DNA from: Brevibacterium aurantiacum
GTDB lineage: Bacteria; Actinomycetota; Actinomycetes; Actinomycetales; Brevibacteriaceae
Length of the DNA stretch: 64,000 bases
Direction of reading: 5' to 3'
NCBI RefSeq assembly: GCF_900169065.1
Contig: NZ_FXZB01000001.1
Span: 124,001-188,000, forward strand
Within the stretch, counting starts at the first letter, position 1; each line of letters opens with the position of its first letter. The notes under the pieces are model-generated. The model saw only the letters and a list, made by a program, of their open reading frames with translations, was not told the DNA's origin and did no database searches. Made by a program: the position numbers and the translations under genes. Shown here one piece after another: positions 9,714 through 18,632 of this stretch.

Positions 9714-10340
9714 TCAGCGCGAGTAGTGCTCGACGACCAGCTGAACGTCGACGGTCACAGGAACCTCTTCGCGCTTCGGGCGACGAAGCAGAGTGGTCTG
9801 CAGTCCCTCGAGGTTGACGTTGAGGTAACCCGGAACTGCAGGGAGAACATCCTTGTGTCCACCGGCTGCAGCGACCTGGAACGGATCCATCGATGCGCTG
9901 CGCTCGTGCACCTGGATGGTCTGTCCTTCCTTCACGCGGAAGGAGGGGCGGTCGACGCGCTGTCCGTCAACGGTGATGTGACGGTGCACGACGAACTGAC
10001 GTGCCTGGGCGATGGTGCGGGCGAAGCCCGAACGCAGGACAAGGGCGTCGAGACGCATTTCGAGGAGCTCAACCATGGTCTCACCGGTCAGACCGGAGAG
10101 GCGGCTGGCTTCTTTGTAAGTCTTGAGCATCTGAGCTTCACGGATGCCGTACTGGGCGCGAAGACGCTGCTTCTCCTTGAGACGGACCGAGTAGTCGCTG
10201 TCATTGCGACGACGTGCGCGGCCGTGCTCGCCTGGAGGATACGGGCGACGCTCGAAGTACTTCTCCGCCTTCGGAGTCAGCGGCATGCCGAGGGCGCGCG
10301 AGACGCGCGTCATCCGGCGGTTACGTGCTGGTGCTGGCAC
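9714..10340 (-). CDS. rpsD: 30S ribosomal protein S4
   Basis: Primary 16S rRNA-binding protein of the small subunit that helps nucleate assembly. The protein has the S4 N-terminal domain with YFERRPYPPGEHG and an S4 RNA-binding domain with LEMRLDALVLRSGFA. It ends VEHYSR. I place the start at GTG 10340 because GAAAGG lies about 8 nt upstream and the product is then 208 residues, as in Micrococcales relatives. An ATG at 10355 has no Shine-Dalgarno sequence. It is monocistronic, with its own upstream promoter and a downstream hairpin. Confidence 0.96.
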   Translation of the reverse strand: MPAPARNRRMTRVSRALGMPLTPKAEKYFERRPYPPGEHGRARRRNDSDYSVRLKEKQRLRAQYGIREAQMLKTYKEASRLSGLTGETMVELLEMRLDALVLRSGFARTIAQARQFVVHRHITVDGQRVDRPSFRVKEGQTIQVHERSASMDPFQVAAAGGHKDVLPAVPGYLNVNLEGLQTTLLRRPKREEVPVTVDVQLVVEHYSR

Positions 10341-10642
10341 TGTATTACCTTTCATCAATATGGTGTGTCACGACTGGCCATAGGTTCTCGCCCGAGTCGA
10401 AACGGTTGTTTCCCAGGATGGGAAAGAGGGATTGAGCGTCGAGATACGCTCGCACCGACCGCCTTTAGCTTGCAGGCACAACAGCAACCTATCTTAGCCG
10501 ATTCCATTCCCCCTGCGCAAAGCGGAATCGATGGTGATCGTCTGGGTCTTCCGGCACCCAGCGTCGGGGTGTTTCGGCGCCCGATGTCCGGGTCTTCCGG
10601 CGCCGAGGTGGGCCGCCGATGGCCCGAATGTTCCCTTGAAGA
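10341..10642 (-). other. Intergenic region between rpsD and the ABC permease
   Basis: About 300 bases without a gene. The part near rpsD is a ~150-nt leader. The part near the permease has a directly repeated GGGTCTTCCGGC (10544-10555 and 10590-10601) and a small hairpin CTGGGT...ACCCAG (about 10542-10561) that may act as the end of the ABC transcript. I see no open reading frame with coding character. Confidence 0.6.
10491..10520 (-). promoter_or_regulatory. Candidate promoter of rpsD
   Basis: On the minus strand TTGCGC (10515-10520) and TAAGAT (10491-10496) are separated by 18 nt, about 150 nt upstream of the rpsD start. A leader of that length is compatible with autoregulation by S4, but I see no specific structure that proves it. 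Confidence 0.45.
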
Positions 10643-11680
10643 TCAGGTATCGGATTCGGTCCATTTGAAGAGCCGTATGCTTAGTCCGAAGAGCACCACA
10701 GTTCCAAGGACCATGAGTGCCCACAGCAATCCCCACGGCAGGGTCGGAGCGATGCCTGAGAGATCGAGATTGATGGCATCCGCCATCCAATTGGTGGGGA
10801 TGAGATAGCGCACCCAGGGCACATCGCTGAGGTACGGAATTGGAATGACGGTGCCCGATCCGAACAAGACTATGATCGGCACCAAACCTGCCAGCTGCGT
10901 CACCAGGTCGGGGTTCTTCGCTCGTGCGGCAAGGAGGAAGCCGATGCTGAATATGAATCCGAAGGCGAGCAGCAGCGATACGATCAGTCGCGGCCAGCTC
11001 CCGCCGTGCATGTACCCGCTGAAGAAGGCGATCGCCAACACGATCATCGTCTCCACAAGGCACATCAGGATGCGTGGTGGTGCGTGGGCGATGAGGATAT
11101 CGCGGGCCCTGACGGGTGTCGTACCCAGCATCGTCATGACGCCCTCGTTTCGCATGCGGGCGAAGGGCGCGGCCGTGCCGACGAAGGCGATGGCGGCGTA
11201 CCCGGTCAACAGCGCCAGCGACAGGTTCTGTCTCAGAAAGTCGATCTGGGGACTCCCCTCATCATCGACCACGGTGATCTCGGAGTGGGGAACTCCAGCA
11301 GACTCAAGTGCCTCCACGATGCGCAGCCAGTCTGGTCGATCTTCGGAAGAGATGACGACTGTGTAGCCGGCTCCTGATCCCTCGCGTGTGAGCTCGGCAT
11401 TGGCAGCGGCGGCGTCACCGGAAGCTTCGTTGCTCGTCTCGATCCCGTTCGCGGCGTCAAGCTGATCGGTGATTTTCGACTCGACCGTGTCAGTGAGGAG
11501 CAGTCGCGGCGTGCTTCCACCGCCGTTGATCATCGCTTGGAGTGCGATGAGCACTAGAACTGTCACTACGAAGAACACGGACATGCTGATGAGTGATCTG
11601 CTGTCACGAAGCAGTTCCTTGAAGTTGGCACGAATCAGCGTCTGCAGGGCCGTGCCCGAGGTGGTCTTGGAGCTTGTCAT
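10643..11680 (-). CDS. ABC-2 type transporter permease
   Basis: Membrane half of an ABC exporter. The 345-residue protein has one N-terminal helix (around residues 24-43, SLISMSVFFVVTVLVLIALQ). A ~120-residue extracytoplasmic region rich in Asp, Glu and Ala follows, then five more hydrophobic helices from about residue 160 onward. This is the layout of ABC-2 permeases with a large first loop. The ATG at 11680 begins one nucleotide after the stop of the ATPase gene (TGAGATG), with GGGGAATGAG as ribosome site. The substrate is unknown; relatives include drug, lipid and bacteriocin exporters. Confidence 0.85.
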   Translation of the reverse strand: MTSSKTTSGTALQTLIRANFKELLRDSRSLISMSVFFVVTVLVLIALQAMINGGGSTPRLLLTDTVESKITDQLDAANGIETSNEASGDAAAANAELTREGSGAGYTVVISSEDRPDWLRIVEALESAGVPHSEITVVDDEGSPQIDFLRQNLSLALLTGYAAIAFVGTAAPFARMRNEGVMTMLGTTPVRARDILIAHAPPRILMCLVETMIVLAIAFFSGYMHGGSWPRLIVSLLLAFGFIFSIGFLLAARAKNPDLVTQLAGLVPIIVLFGSGTVIPIPYLSDVPWVRYLIPTNWMADAINLDLSGIAPTLPWGLLWALMVLGTVVLFGLSIRLFKWTESDT

Positions 11681-11681
11681 C

Positions 11682-12593
11682 TCATTCCCCTCTGACCAGC
11701 GAGGTGTAGACATCGTTGAGGCTGCCCGCTCGGATTCGCAGGTTTTTGAATCGGAGATCTGAGCTGTACAGGCTTCTGATGAACGAATCCGAATCCTCTG
11801 TCGTGACAGTGACGATGCCGCCGGGCGAGAGTCTCGACTGTTCAACCAGCGCATGGGTCTCACACCAGGCCCGCGCCGACTCGCCCTGACCGGGATCGAG
11901 CATTGTGAAATCGATGTTCGCGGTGGAATCGAATTGATTGATCAACGCGCCGGGAGACCCTGCGATCCGCATTCGGCCGTCGACCATGATGGCGACTCGA
12001 TCACACAGCTCGGTCGCCTCTTCGAGATGATGGGTCGTATACACGATCGTCTTGCCCAGCGACTGCAGTCGCCGAATCGACACCTGCAGCTCCGTGCGCG
12101 CCGCGGGATCCAAACCGGCCGCTGGTTCGTCGAGGATGAGGATGTCCGTGTTGCCGACGACTGCGAGACTGAATGCCAGACGCCGTTTCTGCCCGCCTGA
12201 GAGTTTCGAGAAGCGTTGGCCACGGTGGTCAAGGAGTCCTGCAAATTCGATAGCATCGTCCGGTTTTCTCGGATCGGAATAGAACGATGCGTGCAGCTCG
12301 ACGAGTTCGGAAACGGTCAGATACTGGAAGACACTTGATTCCTGCTGCTGGAGGGCAACATGCTCTACCGTAAATTTTCTGTCGCGGTAGGGATCGTGCC
12401 CCATGATCGCCACCTGACCGCTGCTGGCACGGCGGATTCCGGCAAGCATCTCCAGGGTGGTCGTCTTCCCTGCACCGTTGGGTCCGAGCAGCCCGAATAT
12501 TTCGCCTTGCTCCACGCTGAAGGACAGATCGCTGACTGCGTGGATGTCGCCGTAGCGTTTGCTCAGATTGGAAACGTCAATGCAGGTGGTCAT
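11682..12593 (-). CDS. ABC transporter ATP-binding protein (DrrA/CcmA-like)
   Basis: Cytoplasmic ATPase partner of the adjacent permease. The 303-residue protein has Walker A GPNGAGKTTT near residue 38, Q-loop QQQESS, signature LSGGQKRRL, Walker B DILILDEPAAGLDP and the switch His in THHLEEA. A ~90-residue C-terminal regulatory extension follows the nucleotide-binding domain, as in exporters of this class. ATG 12593 is used, with GGAGGG 9 nt upstream; a GTG at 12596 is equally possible. No regulator gene is adjacent, so control is unclear. Confidence 0.93.
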   Translation of the reverse strand: MTTCIDVSNLSKRYGDIHAVSDLSFSVEQGEIFGLLGPNGAGKTTTLEMLAGIRRASSGQVAIMGHDPYRDRKFTVEHVALQQQESSVFQYLTVSELVELHASFYSDPRKPDDAIEFAGLLDHRGQRFSKLSGGQKRRLAFSLAVVGNTDILILDEPAAGLDPAARTELQVSIRRLQSLGKTIVYTTHHLEEATELCDRVAIMVDGRMRIAGSPGALINQFDSTANIDFTMLDPGQGESARAWCETHALVEQSRLSPGGIVTVTTEDSDSFIRSLYSSDLRFKNLRIRAGSLNDVYTSLVRGE

Positions 12594-12713
12594 CACTAGC
12601 GTCCCTCCATCGGGCTGGCGTTCTCCTGTCGAGCAACTCCCTCGTCACCGGGTCAGGTGGTCAGATCGCACATCTGCAAGTGACTGGTTTCAAGGGAACG
12701 GCTACTACATTTG

Positions 12714-12741
12714 ATCTTACATTTCCTTCGTCTACTGACAA
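12714..12741 (-). promoter_or_regulatory. Candidate promoter of the ABC exporter operon
   Basis: On the minus strand TTGTCA (12736-12741) is followed after 16 nt by TAAGAT (12714-12719). A leader of about 110 nt precedes the ATPase gene. The surrounding 100 bases are more AT-rich than the rest of the window. Confidence 0.5.
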
Positions 12742-12833
12742 AATTCCTTGCCGAGAGACCAAAGCATATGTGCCTTGTCTGTATGACTCGACCAGGCAGG
12801 GCGACGGCCGGAAGCTACCCTTCGACTCCGACG

Positions 12834-13407
12834 ATGCCTATGATGGCGCTCATGGACGAACCTGGCTGGGAGCTCCTGTCGAAACGAGATATCCACCGTG
12901 GCTACGTCACCCTGACCGAACATGAGGTCATGCTCCCCAAGGGTGATGTGACCCGATATGAGGTCGATGAGTCCGCCCCCCTGCGGGTTCGCGGTTCTCG
13001 GCCTGACCGAGGACGGAATGCTGCGGCTGGCTCGGGAATACCGTTACCCCGTTGGCACGTGGATCTATGATCTGCCGGGTGGTGCTGCGAACAGCGGTGA
13101 GGATCCTGCCGATGCTGCGCGAAGAGAGTACGAAGAAGAGACAGGCCTGCGCCCGATCGATCTCGTTCACCTGCATACGTTCTATCAGAACCCGAGTCGC
13201 TCCCCCACACCGATTCATCTCTATTTCTGCCGATCGGTCACTGCAGGCACACCCATAGATGACGACCCCCAAGAGGAGGTGCGGACTGTGGAAATGTCAG
13301 TGTCCGCGTTCGACGAGCTCATCAGCACAGGCGAAATTGTCGATCCGGTCCTGCTCATCAGCCGTCTCATCGCAGCACAGAAGGGGTTTCTCCCGGAGAT
13401 CTGCTGA
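12834..13407 (+). pseudogene. Nudix hydrolase (ADP-ribose pyrophosphatase-like), frameshifted
   Basis: The first part, DEPGWELLSKRDIHRGYVTL followed by the EHEVMLPKG segment, is read in one frame from an ATG at 12834, 12840, 12843 or 12852. The rest (GFAVLGLTEDGMLRLAREYR, Nudix box with REYEEETGL) is in the next frame. The two halves join at a run of six C at 12976-12981. Removing one C gives a continuous ~190-residue enzyme with the domain order of ADP-ribose or nucleoside-diphosphate-sugar pyrophosphatases. All Nudix-box residues (G-x5-E-x7-REUxEExGU) are intact, so the break is recent, phase-variable or a sequencing error. The gene is convergent with the antiporter; the stops are 4 nt apart. 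No clear ribosome site was seen. Confidence 0.75.
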
Positions 13408-13411
13408 AAAG

Positions 13412-15106
13412 TCAGATTTCAGCATCGCCTACATCGCCTACATCGCCTACATCGCCGGCATCGCCGGCATGGCCGGCAACATCTGTGTCGCCAGCAATAT
13501 CGGTGTCGCCGGCTTCGCCGTCGGTCCCTCGTCCGGTCGGCAGCCGCAATGCCGCATCGGCGACCTCGGCCCCCGAACCACCGTAGATATTAACGACAGT
13601 GTGAACTCCTGCCGTGGTCAGTGCATCGGCTTGATCCTGACGCTGGACCACTGCGGCAATGGCGCCGCCGAATCCAGCTATTCTCAGCTGTTCGAGCGCG
13701 AAGGTGTTCGAGTCATGGATCGCCATAGCCAAAATCACGGTTCGGGCGGTGCCGCCAACGACCAGGCGGTGCCAGAACTCGTGATCGGTGGCGTCACCTT
13801 CGAGCACATTGAACTGTTCGCGTTTCAGCTCTTCCACCACCAGGTGATCGTTGTCGACACCGATGACTGAGAGCCCTCCGCTGTGAACGAGGCGTTCGTA
13901 GGCGCCGCGACCGATGCGCCCCATGCCCAGCACCACCACCTCGGCGGAACCGGTGTCGATCGGACGATCCAGTGGTCTCAGCTTGGATTCGTTCTCGTCG
14001 GGCAGGATCGCGTCGAGTCGGCCGACGATCTGCAGGCTGTAGGCATTGGCCAGTGAGGAGATGATCATGCCGATGGCCACGGCCAGGGCGGTCACGGTCA
14101 GCCAGCTGTCCTCGAAAACTCCGTTGCCGGCGCCGACGGCCACCACGATGAGGGCGAATTCGGAGAAGTTGCTCAGCGCAAGACTGGTGCGGAAGCTGGT
14201 CCGATTGCGCAGGCCGAAGAGGCGGCCCATCAGGTAGAAGCTGAGGAAGTTGAAGGGAAGAAGGATCACGCACAGGATCAGGGACATCAACAAGTCGGCC
14301 CAGGTCGGGACCGCCTGCAGTCCGATGGTGACGAAGAAGGCGACGAGGAAAAGTTCCTTGACGCTGAATAGGGACTTCGACAGCTCGGTGGATCTTGGAT
14401 GGCTGGCAAAGAGAAGTCCCATCACCAAAGCGCCCAAGTCACCGTGAATGCCCACGGACTCGAACGCCACGTATCCCGGGCCCAGAGCCATGACCACGCC
14501 GAAGAGCACCAGCAGTTCTCCTCGGCCGACACGCTCGAGGACGCGGCGCAGCACCCATGCAGCGGGGACGAGGAGAACGAGAGCGAAGGCCCACGGGCTC
14601 GGTGGCTCTTCCCCTGCGATGGTGATGAAGGCGACGGCCGCAATGTCTTGGATGACGAGGATGGCGATGGCGATCTGACCGTAGTACGACCCGTCGTCGG
14701 AGCGATCTTCGAGCACCTTGACCACGAGCACCGTTGAGGAGAAAGACAAGGCGAAGCCGAGCAGACCGATCGTGCCCAGACCACCGTCGAGTGACACAAC
14801 GCCCACGACCGCGGCGAGTCCGATCGTGCCGGCTCCGACGAGGACACTGGAGATCATATGGAGTGCAGCCGTGCCGTAGGCCTCGGGTTGCAGCAGGGAT
14901 CGCAGATCGAATTTGAGCCCGATGGTGAAGAGGAGCAGAACCACGCCGAGGTCGGAGACCCGTTCGAGACCGTCGAACGCGGTGAAACCGAGGTAGTGAA
15001 GCAGGAAGCCGGCGCCGAGGAAGCCCACCAATGGTGGAATGCGCAGTTCACGTGCCACCAGCCCCAGGGCGAGGGCGGCCGCGATGGTGACGATGATGTC
15101 CTGCAC
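13412..15106 (-). CDS. Monovalent cation:proton antiporter-2 (CPA2) family with TrkA-N domain
   Basis: Probably exchanges K+ or Na+ for H+ across the cytoplasmic membrane. In the 564-residue protein residues 1 to about 370 form the Na+/H+ exchanger domain with about twelve hydrophobic helices. A TrkA-N/Rossmann domain follows (VVLGMGRIGRGAYERL, then IGVDNDH with the acidic residue for NAD), which gates many KefB/YbaL-like carriers. The last ~40 residues are low-complexity and acidic (AGDTD, AGDVGDVGDVGD) and come from a 9-bp repeat. No KefF/KefG partner or TrkA-C domain is present. A 17-bp palindrome lies upstream. Confidence 0.9.
   Translation of the reverse strand: MQDIIVTIAAALALGLVARELRIPPLVGFLGAGFLLHYLGFTAFDGLERVSDLGVVLLLFTIGLKFDLRSLLQPEAYGTAALHMISSVLVGAGTIGLAAVVGVVSLDGGLGTIGLLGFALSFSSTVLVVKVLEDRSDDGSYYGQIAIAILVIQDIAAVAFITIAGEEPPSPWAFALVLLVPAAWVLRRVLERVGRGELLVLFGVVMALGPGYVAFESVGIHGDLGALVMGLLFASHPRSTELSKSLFSVKELFLVAFFVTIGLQAVPTWADLLMSLILCVILLPFNFLSFYLMGRLFGLRNRTSFRTSLALSNFSEFALIVVAVGAGNGVFEDSWLTVTALAVAIGMIISSLANAYSLQIVGRLDAILPDENESKLRPLDRPIDTGSAEVVVLGMGRIGRGAYERLVHSGGLSVIGVDNDHLVVEELKREQFNVLEGDATDHEFWHRLVVGGTARTVILAMAIHDSNTFALEQLRIAGFGGAIAAVVQRQDQADALTTAGVHTVVNIYGGSGAEVADAALRLPTGRGTDGEAGDTDIAGDTDVAGHAGDAGDVGDVGDVGDAEI
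13423..13476 (+). repeat. 9-bp tandem repeat at the 3' end of the antiporter gene
   Basis: Six 9-bp units: three CATCGCCTA, two CATCGCCGG and one CATGGCCGG. On the coding (minus) strand they give the Gly-Asp-Val / Gly-Asp-Ala run at the protein C-terminus. The unit is a multiple of three, so copy-number change would keep the frame. Confidence 0.85.
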
Positions 15107-15160
15107 GTCGCCCCTCCTCGGCCCCTACTGCGCCGACTCACCGACAGCGGCGGCGGCACG

Positions 15161-15177
15161 TGTTCATCTTGTGAACA
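15161..15177. promoter_or_regulatory. Palindrome upstream of the antiporter gene, possible operator
   Basis: TGTTCA-TCTTG-TGAACA, 55 nt before the antiporter start. It lies just downstream of a possible -10 (TAGTTT on the minus strand), so a protein bound here could block transcription. The binding protein is unknown. Confidence 0.4.
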
Positions 15178-15224
15178 AAACTACCGTGTCAGCCGGCTCG
15201 GCGCTACGACATCCGTCGTGGCTA

Positions 15225-16730
15225 TCAGGGGCGGAGCAGTCTCTGCAGCATCTCGAGTCTCTCCCCTAGGGAGCGCTCCATGCCATTGCCCGTGGGTTCG
15301 TAGTATCGCTTGCCGCGCAGTGTTTCGGGCAGGTATTCCTGGGCGGCGACTCCGTGAGGATGATCGTGGGAGTATTTGTAGCCTTCGCCGTGGCCGAGTT
15401 CCTTGGCGCCGGGATAGTGCGCGTCGCGCAGATGTGTGGGCACCTGTCCTGAGAAGCCGTTCTTGACATCGGCGATCGCTGCGTCGAGTGCCCGGTAGCT
15501 CGCGTTCGACTTCGGCGCCATGGCCAGATAGGTGACCGCCTCGGCGAGGGGGATGCGGCCTTCGGGCATGCCGATGTTCTGCACGGCCGTTGATGCCGCG
15601 ACCGCGATCGGCAGTGCCTGCGGATCGGCCATGCCGATGTCCTCGGCAGCCGAGATGACAACGCGCCGCGCGATGAAGCGCGGGTCCTCCCCGGCGACGA
15701 TCATCCTGGCCAGGTAGTGCAGCGCGGCATCGACGTCTGAGCCGCGAATCGACTTGATGAATGCGGAGACGACATCGTAGTGCTGGTCCCCGTTCTTGTC
15801 GTAGCGCAGCACTGTCTCGGAGCTGGCCTCGGCACAGGCGGCCTCGGTGATGAGAATCGCTCGAGGCTCGGAATCCGAGGAGTCCTCAGAATCGACCTCA
15901 GCATCGCCCTCGTCCTCGTCCTCAGCATCAGCATCAGCATCAGCATCAGTCGAGTCTCCGGCGGTCGCCTTGGCGAATTGTGCCTGTGCGGCGGCGATGC
16001 CTGCCGCGGCTTCGAGGATCGTCAGGGAGCGTCGGGCATCGGCACCGGCGATGCGCACGATGAAGTCCTTGGCCGCCGGCTCAAGTTCGAACTGACCGGC
16101 CAGACCTCGCTCGCTGACGACTGCACGATCGAGGAGATCGGCGATGGCCGCGTCGTCGAGTGGGCGCAGTGTGAGCAGGAGCGAGCGGGACAACAGCGGG
16201 GAGATGACGGAGAAGGACGGGTTCTCGGTCGTGGCTGCGACGAGGACGACGAGGCGGTTCTCCACGGCCGGCAGCAGTGCGTCCTGCTGTGCCTTGGAGA
16301 ACCTGTGGATCTCGTCGAGGAAGAGCACCGTCGTGCGCTGGTACATGTCACGTTCACGCCTGGCGTTCTCGATCACCTGGCGCACGTCCTTGACCCCGGC
16401 GGTGATCGCGGAGAGTTCGACGAAGGTGCGCCCGGGTGCGTGGGAGATGACGTGAGCCAGGGTGGTCTTGCCGACCCCGGGCGGACCCCACAGGATCACC
16501 GAGGAGGCTCCGGCCCGGTCTCCCCCGCTGGCTTCGACGAGTTGAACCAGCGGTGAGCCGGGGAACGTCAGATGGTCCTGGCCGACCACCTCGGCGATGG
16601 TGCGCGGACGCATCCGCACTGCCAGCGGATCGAGGGCACGGCCCGAATCGGCAGAGGAACCGCCGACGCCCGGACCAGGGAGTCCCTGGTCCGGGCCGTC
16701 GGAGGAGAAGAGGTCAGGACCGTTGGTCAT
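15225..16730 (-). CDS. rarA: Replication-associated recombination protein A (MgsA/RarA AAA+ ATPase)
   Basis: A clamp-loader-like ATPase that acts at stalled replication forks. The 501-residue protein has Walker [10 protein letters not shown] near residue 82, Walker [10 protein letters not shown] near 136, sensor region [10 protein letters not shown] and the C-terminal MgsA tetramerisation domain ([20 protein letters not shown]). Family members are about 440 residues. The excess is an N-terminal Gly/Ser leader and an acidic insertion at residues 259-289, in the lid region. The ATG overlaps the aspS stop (TGATG), so the gene is coupled to aspS. Confidence 0.94.
   Translation of the reverse strand: MTNGPDLFSSDGPDQGLPGPGVGGSSADSGRALDPLAVRMRPRTIAEVVGQDHLTFPGSPLVQLVEASGGDRAGASSVILWGPPGVGKTTLAHVISHAPGRTFVELSAITAGVKDVRQVIENARRERDMYQRTTVLFLDEIHRFSKAQQDALLPAVENRLVVLVAATTENPSFSVISPLLSRSLLLTLRPLDDAAIADLLDRAVVSERGLAGQFELEPAAKDFIVRIAGADARRSLTILEAAAGIAAAQAQFAKATAGDSTDADADADAEDEDEGDAEVDSEDSSDSEPRAILITEAACAEASSETVLRYDKNGDQHYDVVSAFIKSIRGSDVDAALHYLARMIVAGEDPRFIARRVVISAAEDIGMADPQALPIAVAASTAVQNIGMPEGRIPLAEAVTYLAMAPKSNASYRALDAAIADVKNGFSGQVPTHLRDAHYPGAKELGHGEGYKYSHDHPHGVAAQEYLPETLRGKRYYEPTGNGMERSLGERLEMLQRLLRP
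15923..15950 (+). repeat. Hexanucleotide repeat inside rarA
   Basis: Four full TCAGCA units and a partial one. On the coding strand they give the Asp-Ala run of the acidic RarA insertion. Confidence 0.8.
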
Positions 16731-18514
16731 CAGGCCTCGGCGTCGTCGTCTTCCGGTTCGAAGTCCACGCCGGCCTCGGCGCGCTGGGCGTCGGTGATCG
16801 GTGCGGGTGCCTGGGTGAGCGGATCGTATCCGGCACCGGTCTTCGGGAAGGCGATGACCTCGCGGATCGAGTCGACTCCGGCCAGCAGGGACACGATGCG
16901 GTCCCAGCCGAAGGCGATGCCTCCGTGTGGGGGTGCGCCGAACTTGAAGGCTTCGAGGAGGAAGCCGAACTTCTCCTGTGCGTCCTCTTCCGAGATGCCC
17001 ATGATCTTGAAGACGCGTTCCTGGACATCCTTGCGGTGGATGCGGATCGAACCGCCGCCGATCTCGTTGCCGTTGCAGACGATGTCGTAGGCGTAGGCCA
17101 GGGCAGCGCCGGGATCGGATTCGAGGGTGTCGAGGAATTCGGGCTTCGGAGCGGTGAAGGCGTGGTGGACGGCGGTCCATGACCCTTCACCGACGGCGAC
17201 ATCGCCCGCGGCCTGCGCTGCGGCTGCGGATTCGAAGAGCGGTGCGTCGACGACCCACACGAAGGCCCAGTCGCCTTCCTTGATCAGGCCGGTGCGCTCA
17301 GCGATCTCGTTGCGGGCGGCACCCAGCAGCGAGCGTGAGCTCGCAGGGTCACCGGCGGCGAAGAAGATTGCGTCACCGGGGTTGGCTCCGGCGGCTTCGA
17401 CGAGGCCGGCCTTCTCATCCTCGGAGATGTTCTTGGCGACAGGTCCGGTCAGAGTGCCGTCCTCGGCCACGAGAACGTAGGCCAAGCCCTTGGCACCGCG
17501 CTGCTTGGCCCAGTCCTGCCAGCCGTCGAGCTGACGACGGGGCAGGGAGCCGCCGCCGGGGTAGACGACGGAGCCGACGTACTCGGACTGGAAGACCCGG
17601 AACGGGGTGTCCTTGAAGAAATCCGTGAGGTTGTGCAGTTCGAGCTCGAAGCGCAGATCTGGCTTGTCGCTGCCGTACTTCTCCATCGCCTCGGCGTAGG
17701 TGATGTGTGGGATCGGAGTGGTGATCTCGTGGCCGATGAGCTTCCACAGAGCCACGAGGATCTTCTCGGCGAGCTCGATGATGTCCTCCTGCTCGACGAA
17801 GGAGGCTTCGATGTCGAGCTGGGTGAACTCGGGCTGACGGTCGGCGCGGAAGTCCTCGTCGCGGTAGCAGCGTGCCATCTGGTAGTAGCGTTCCATGCCG
17901 GCAACCTGCAGCAGCTGCTTGAACAGCTGCGGTGACTGCGGAAGCGCGTACCAGGAGCCGGGCTGCAGACGAGCCGGAACGAGGAAGTCGCGGGCACCCT
18001 CAGGTGTGGACCGGGTCAGGGTCGGGGTCTCGATCTCGAGGAAGTCCTGCTCGTCGAGGACGTTGCGGGCTGCCCGGTTCGCTGCCGAACGCAGACGCAT
18101 GGTCGCGGCGGGACCGGACCGACGCAGGTCGAGGTAGCGGTAGCGCAGGCGGGTCTCTTCGCCGACGGTGCCGGCATCTTCGGCATGGTCGGAGACCTGG
18201 AAGGGCAGAGCCTCGGCCTGGCTGAGGATCTCGACCTTCGTGTCGATGACCTCGATATCACCTGTGGGCAGGTTCGCGTTGGTGTTGCCCTCGGGGCGCA
18301 GGGACACGGTACCGGTGACCTTGACGACGGATTCGTTGCGCAGTGCGTGGGCATCGTCCTCACGGACGACGACCTGGACGATCCCCGATGCGTCACGCAG
18401 ATCGATGAAGGCGACACCTCCGTGATCGCGACGACGGTCGACCCACCCGGAGAGGGTGACGGTCTGTCCTGCGTGTGAGGCTCGCAGGCTTCCGGTTTCA
18501 TGGCTTCGCAGCAC
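16730..18514 (-). CDS. aspS: Aspartate--tRNA ligase
   Basis: Class IIb synthetase for tRNA-Asp, possibly also tRNA-Asn if the organism uses the amidotransferase route; the sequence here cannot settle that. The 594-residue protein has an N-terminal OB-fold anticodon-binding domain ([20 protein letters not shown]). The catalytic domain has motif 2 around [17 protein letters not shown], the bacterial GAD insertion, and motif 3 AFGWDRI near the C-terminus. The GTG start at 18514 follows AAAGGAG. It is transcribed with rarA and divergently from the ArsR gene. Confidence 0.96.
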   Translation of the reverse strand: MLRSHETGSLRASHAGQTVTLSGWVDRRRDHGGVAFIDLRDASGIVQVVVREDDAHALRNESVVKVTGTVSLRPEGNTNANLPTGDIEVIDTKVEILSQAEALPFQVSDHAEDAGTVGEETRLRYRYLDLRRSGPAATMRLRSAANRAARNVLDEQDFLEIETPTLTRSTPEGARDFLVPARLQPGSWYALPQSPQLFKQLLQVAGMERYYQMARCYRDEDFRADRQPEFTQLDIEASFVEQEDIIELAEKILVALWKLIGHEITTPIPHITYAEAMEKYGSDKPDLRFELELHNLTDFFKDTPFRVFQSEYVGSVVYPGGGSLPRRQLDGWQDWAKQRGAKGLAYVLVAEDGTLTGPVAKNISEDEKAGLVEAAGANPGDAIFFAAGDPASSRSLLGAARNEIAERTGLIKEGDWAFVWVVDAPLFESAAAAQAAGDVAVGEGSWTAVHHAFTAPKPEFLDTLESDPGAALAYAYDIVCNGNEIGGGSIRIHRKDVQERVFKIMGISEEDAQEKFGFLLEAFKFGAPPHGGIAFGWDRIVSLLAGVDSIREVIAFPKTGAGYDPLTQAPAPITDAQRAEAGVDFEPEDDDAEA

Positions 18515-18632
18515 CTAGGGCTCCTTTACGATGTTTATGTGGCAGCGCGTGAACAATGATAGTCGCTCGCTGCATGTTTGCTGGCACGGCCCACTGCGGG
18601 CCGACTGCTGTGGGGACGATGAAGAGGATGAC

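Noticed and set aside
9529..9726. 65-codon plus-strand frame downstream of rpsD
   Set aside because: It runs across the rpsD terminator hairpin and has no ribosome site or similarity.
13259..13870. Plus-strand frame with Ile-Ala-Tyr repeats
   Set aside because: It is the reverse reading of the antiporter tail repeat; the minus-strand gene explains it.
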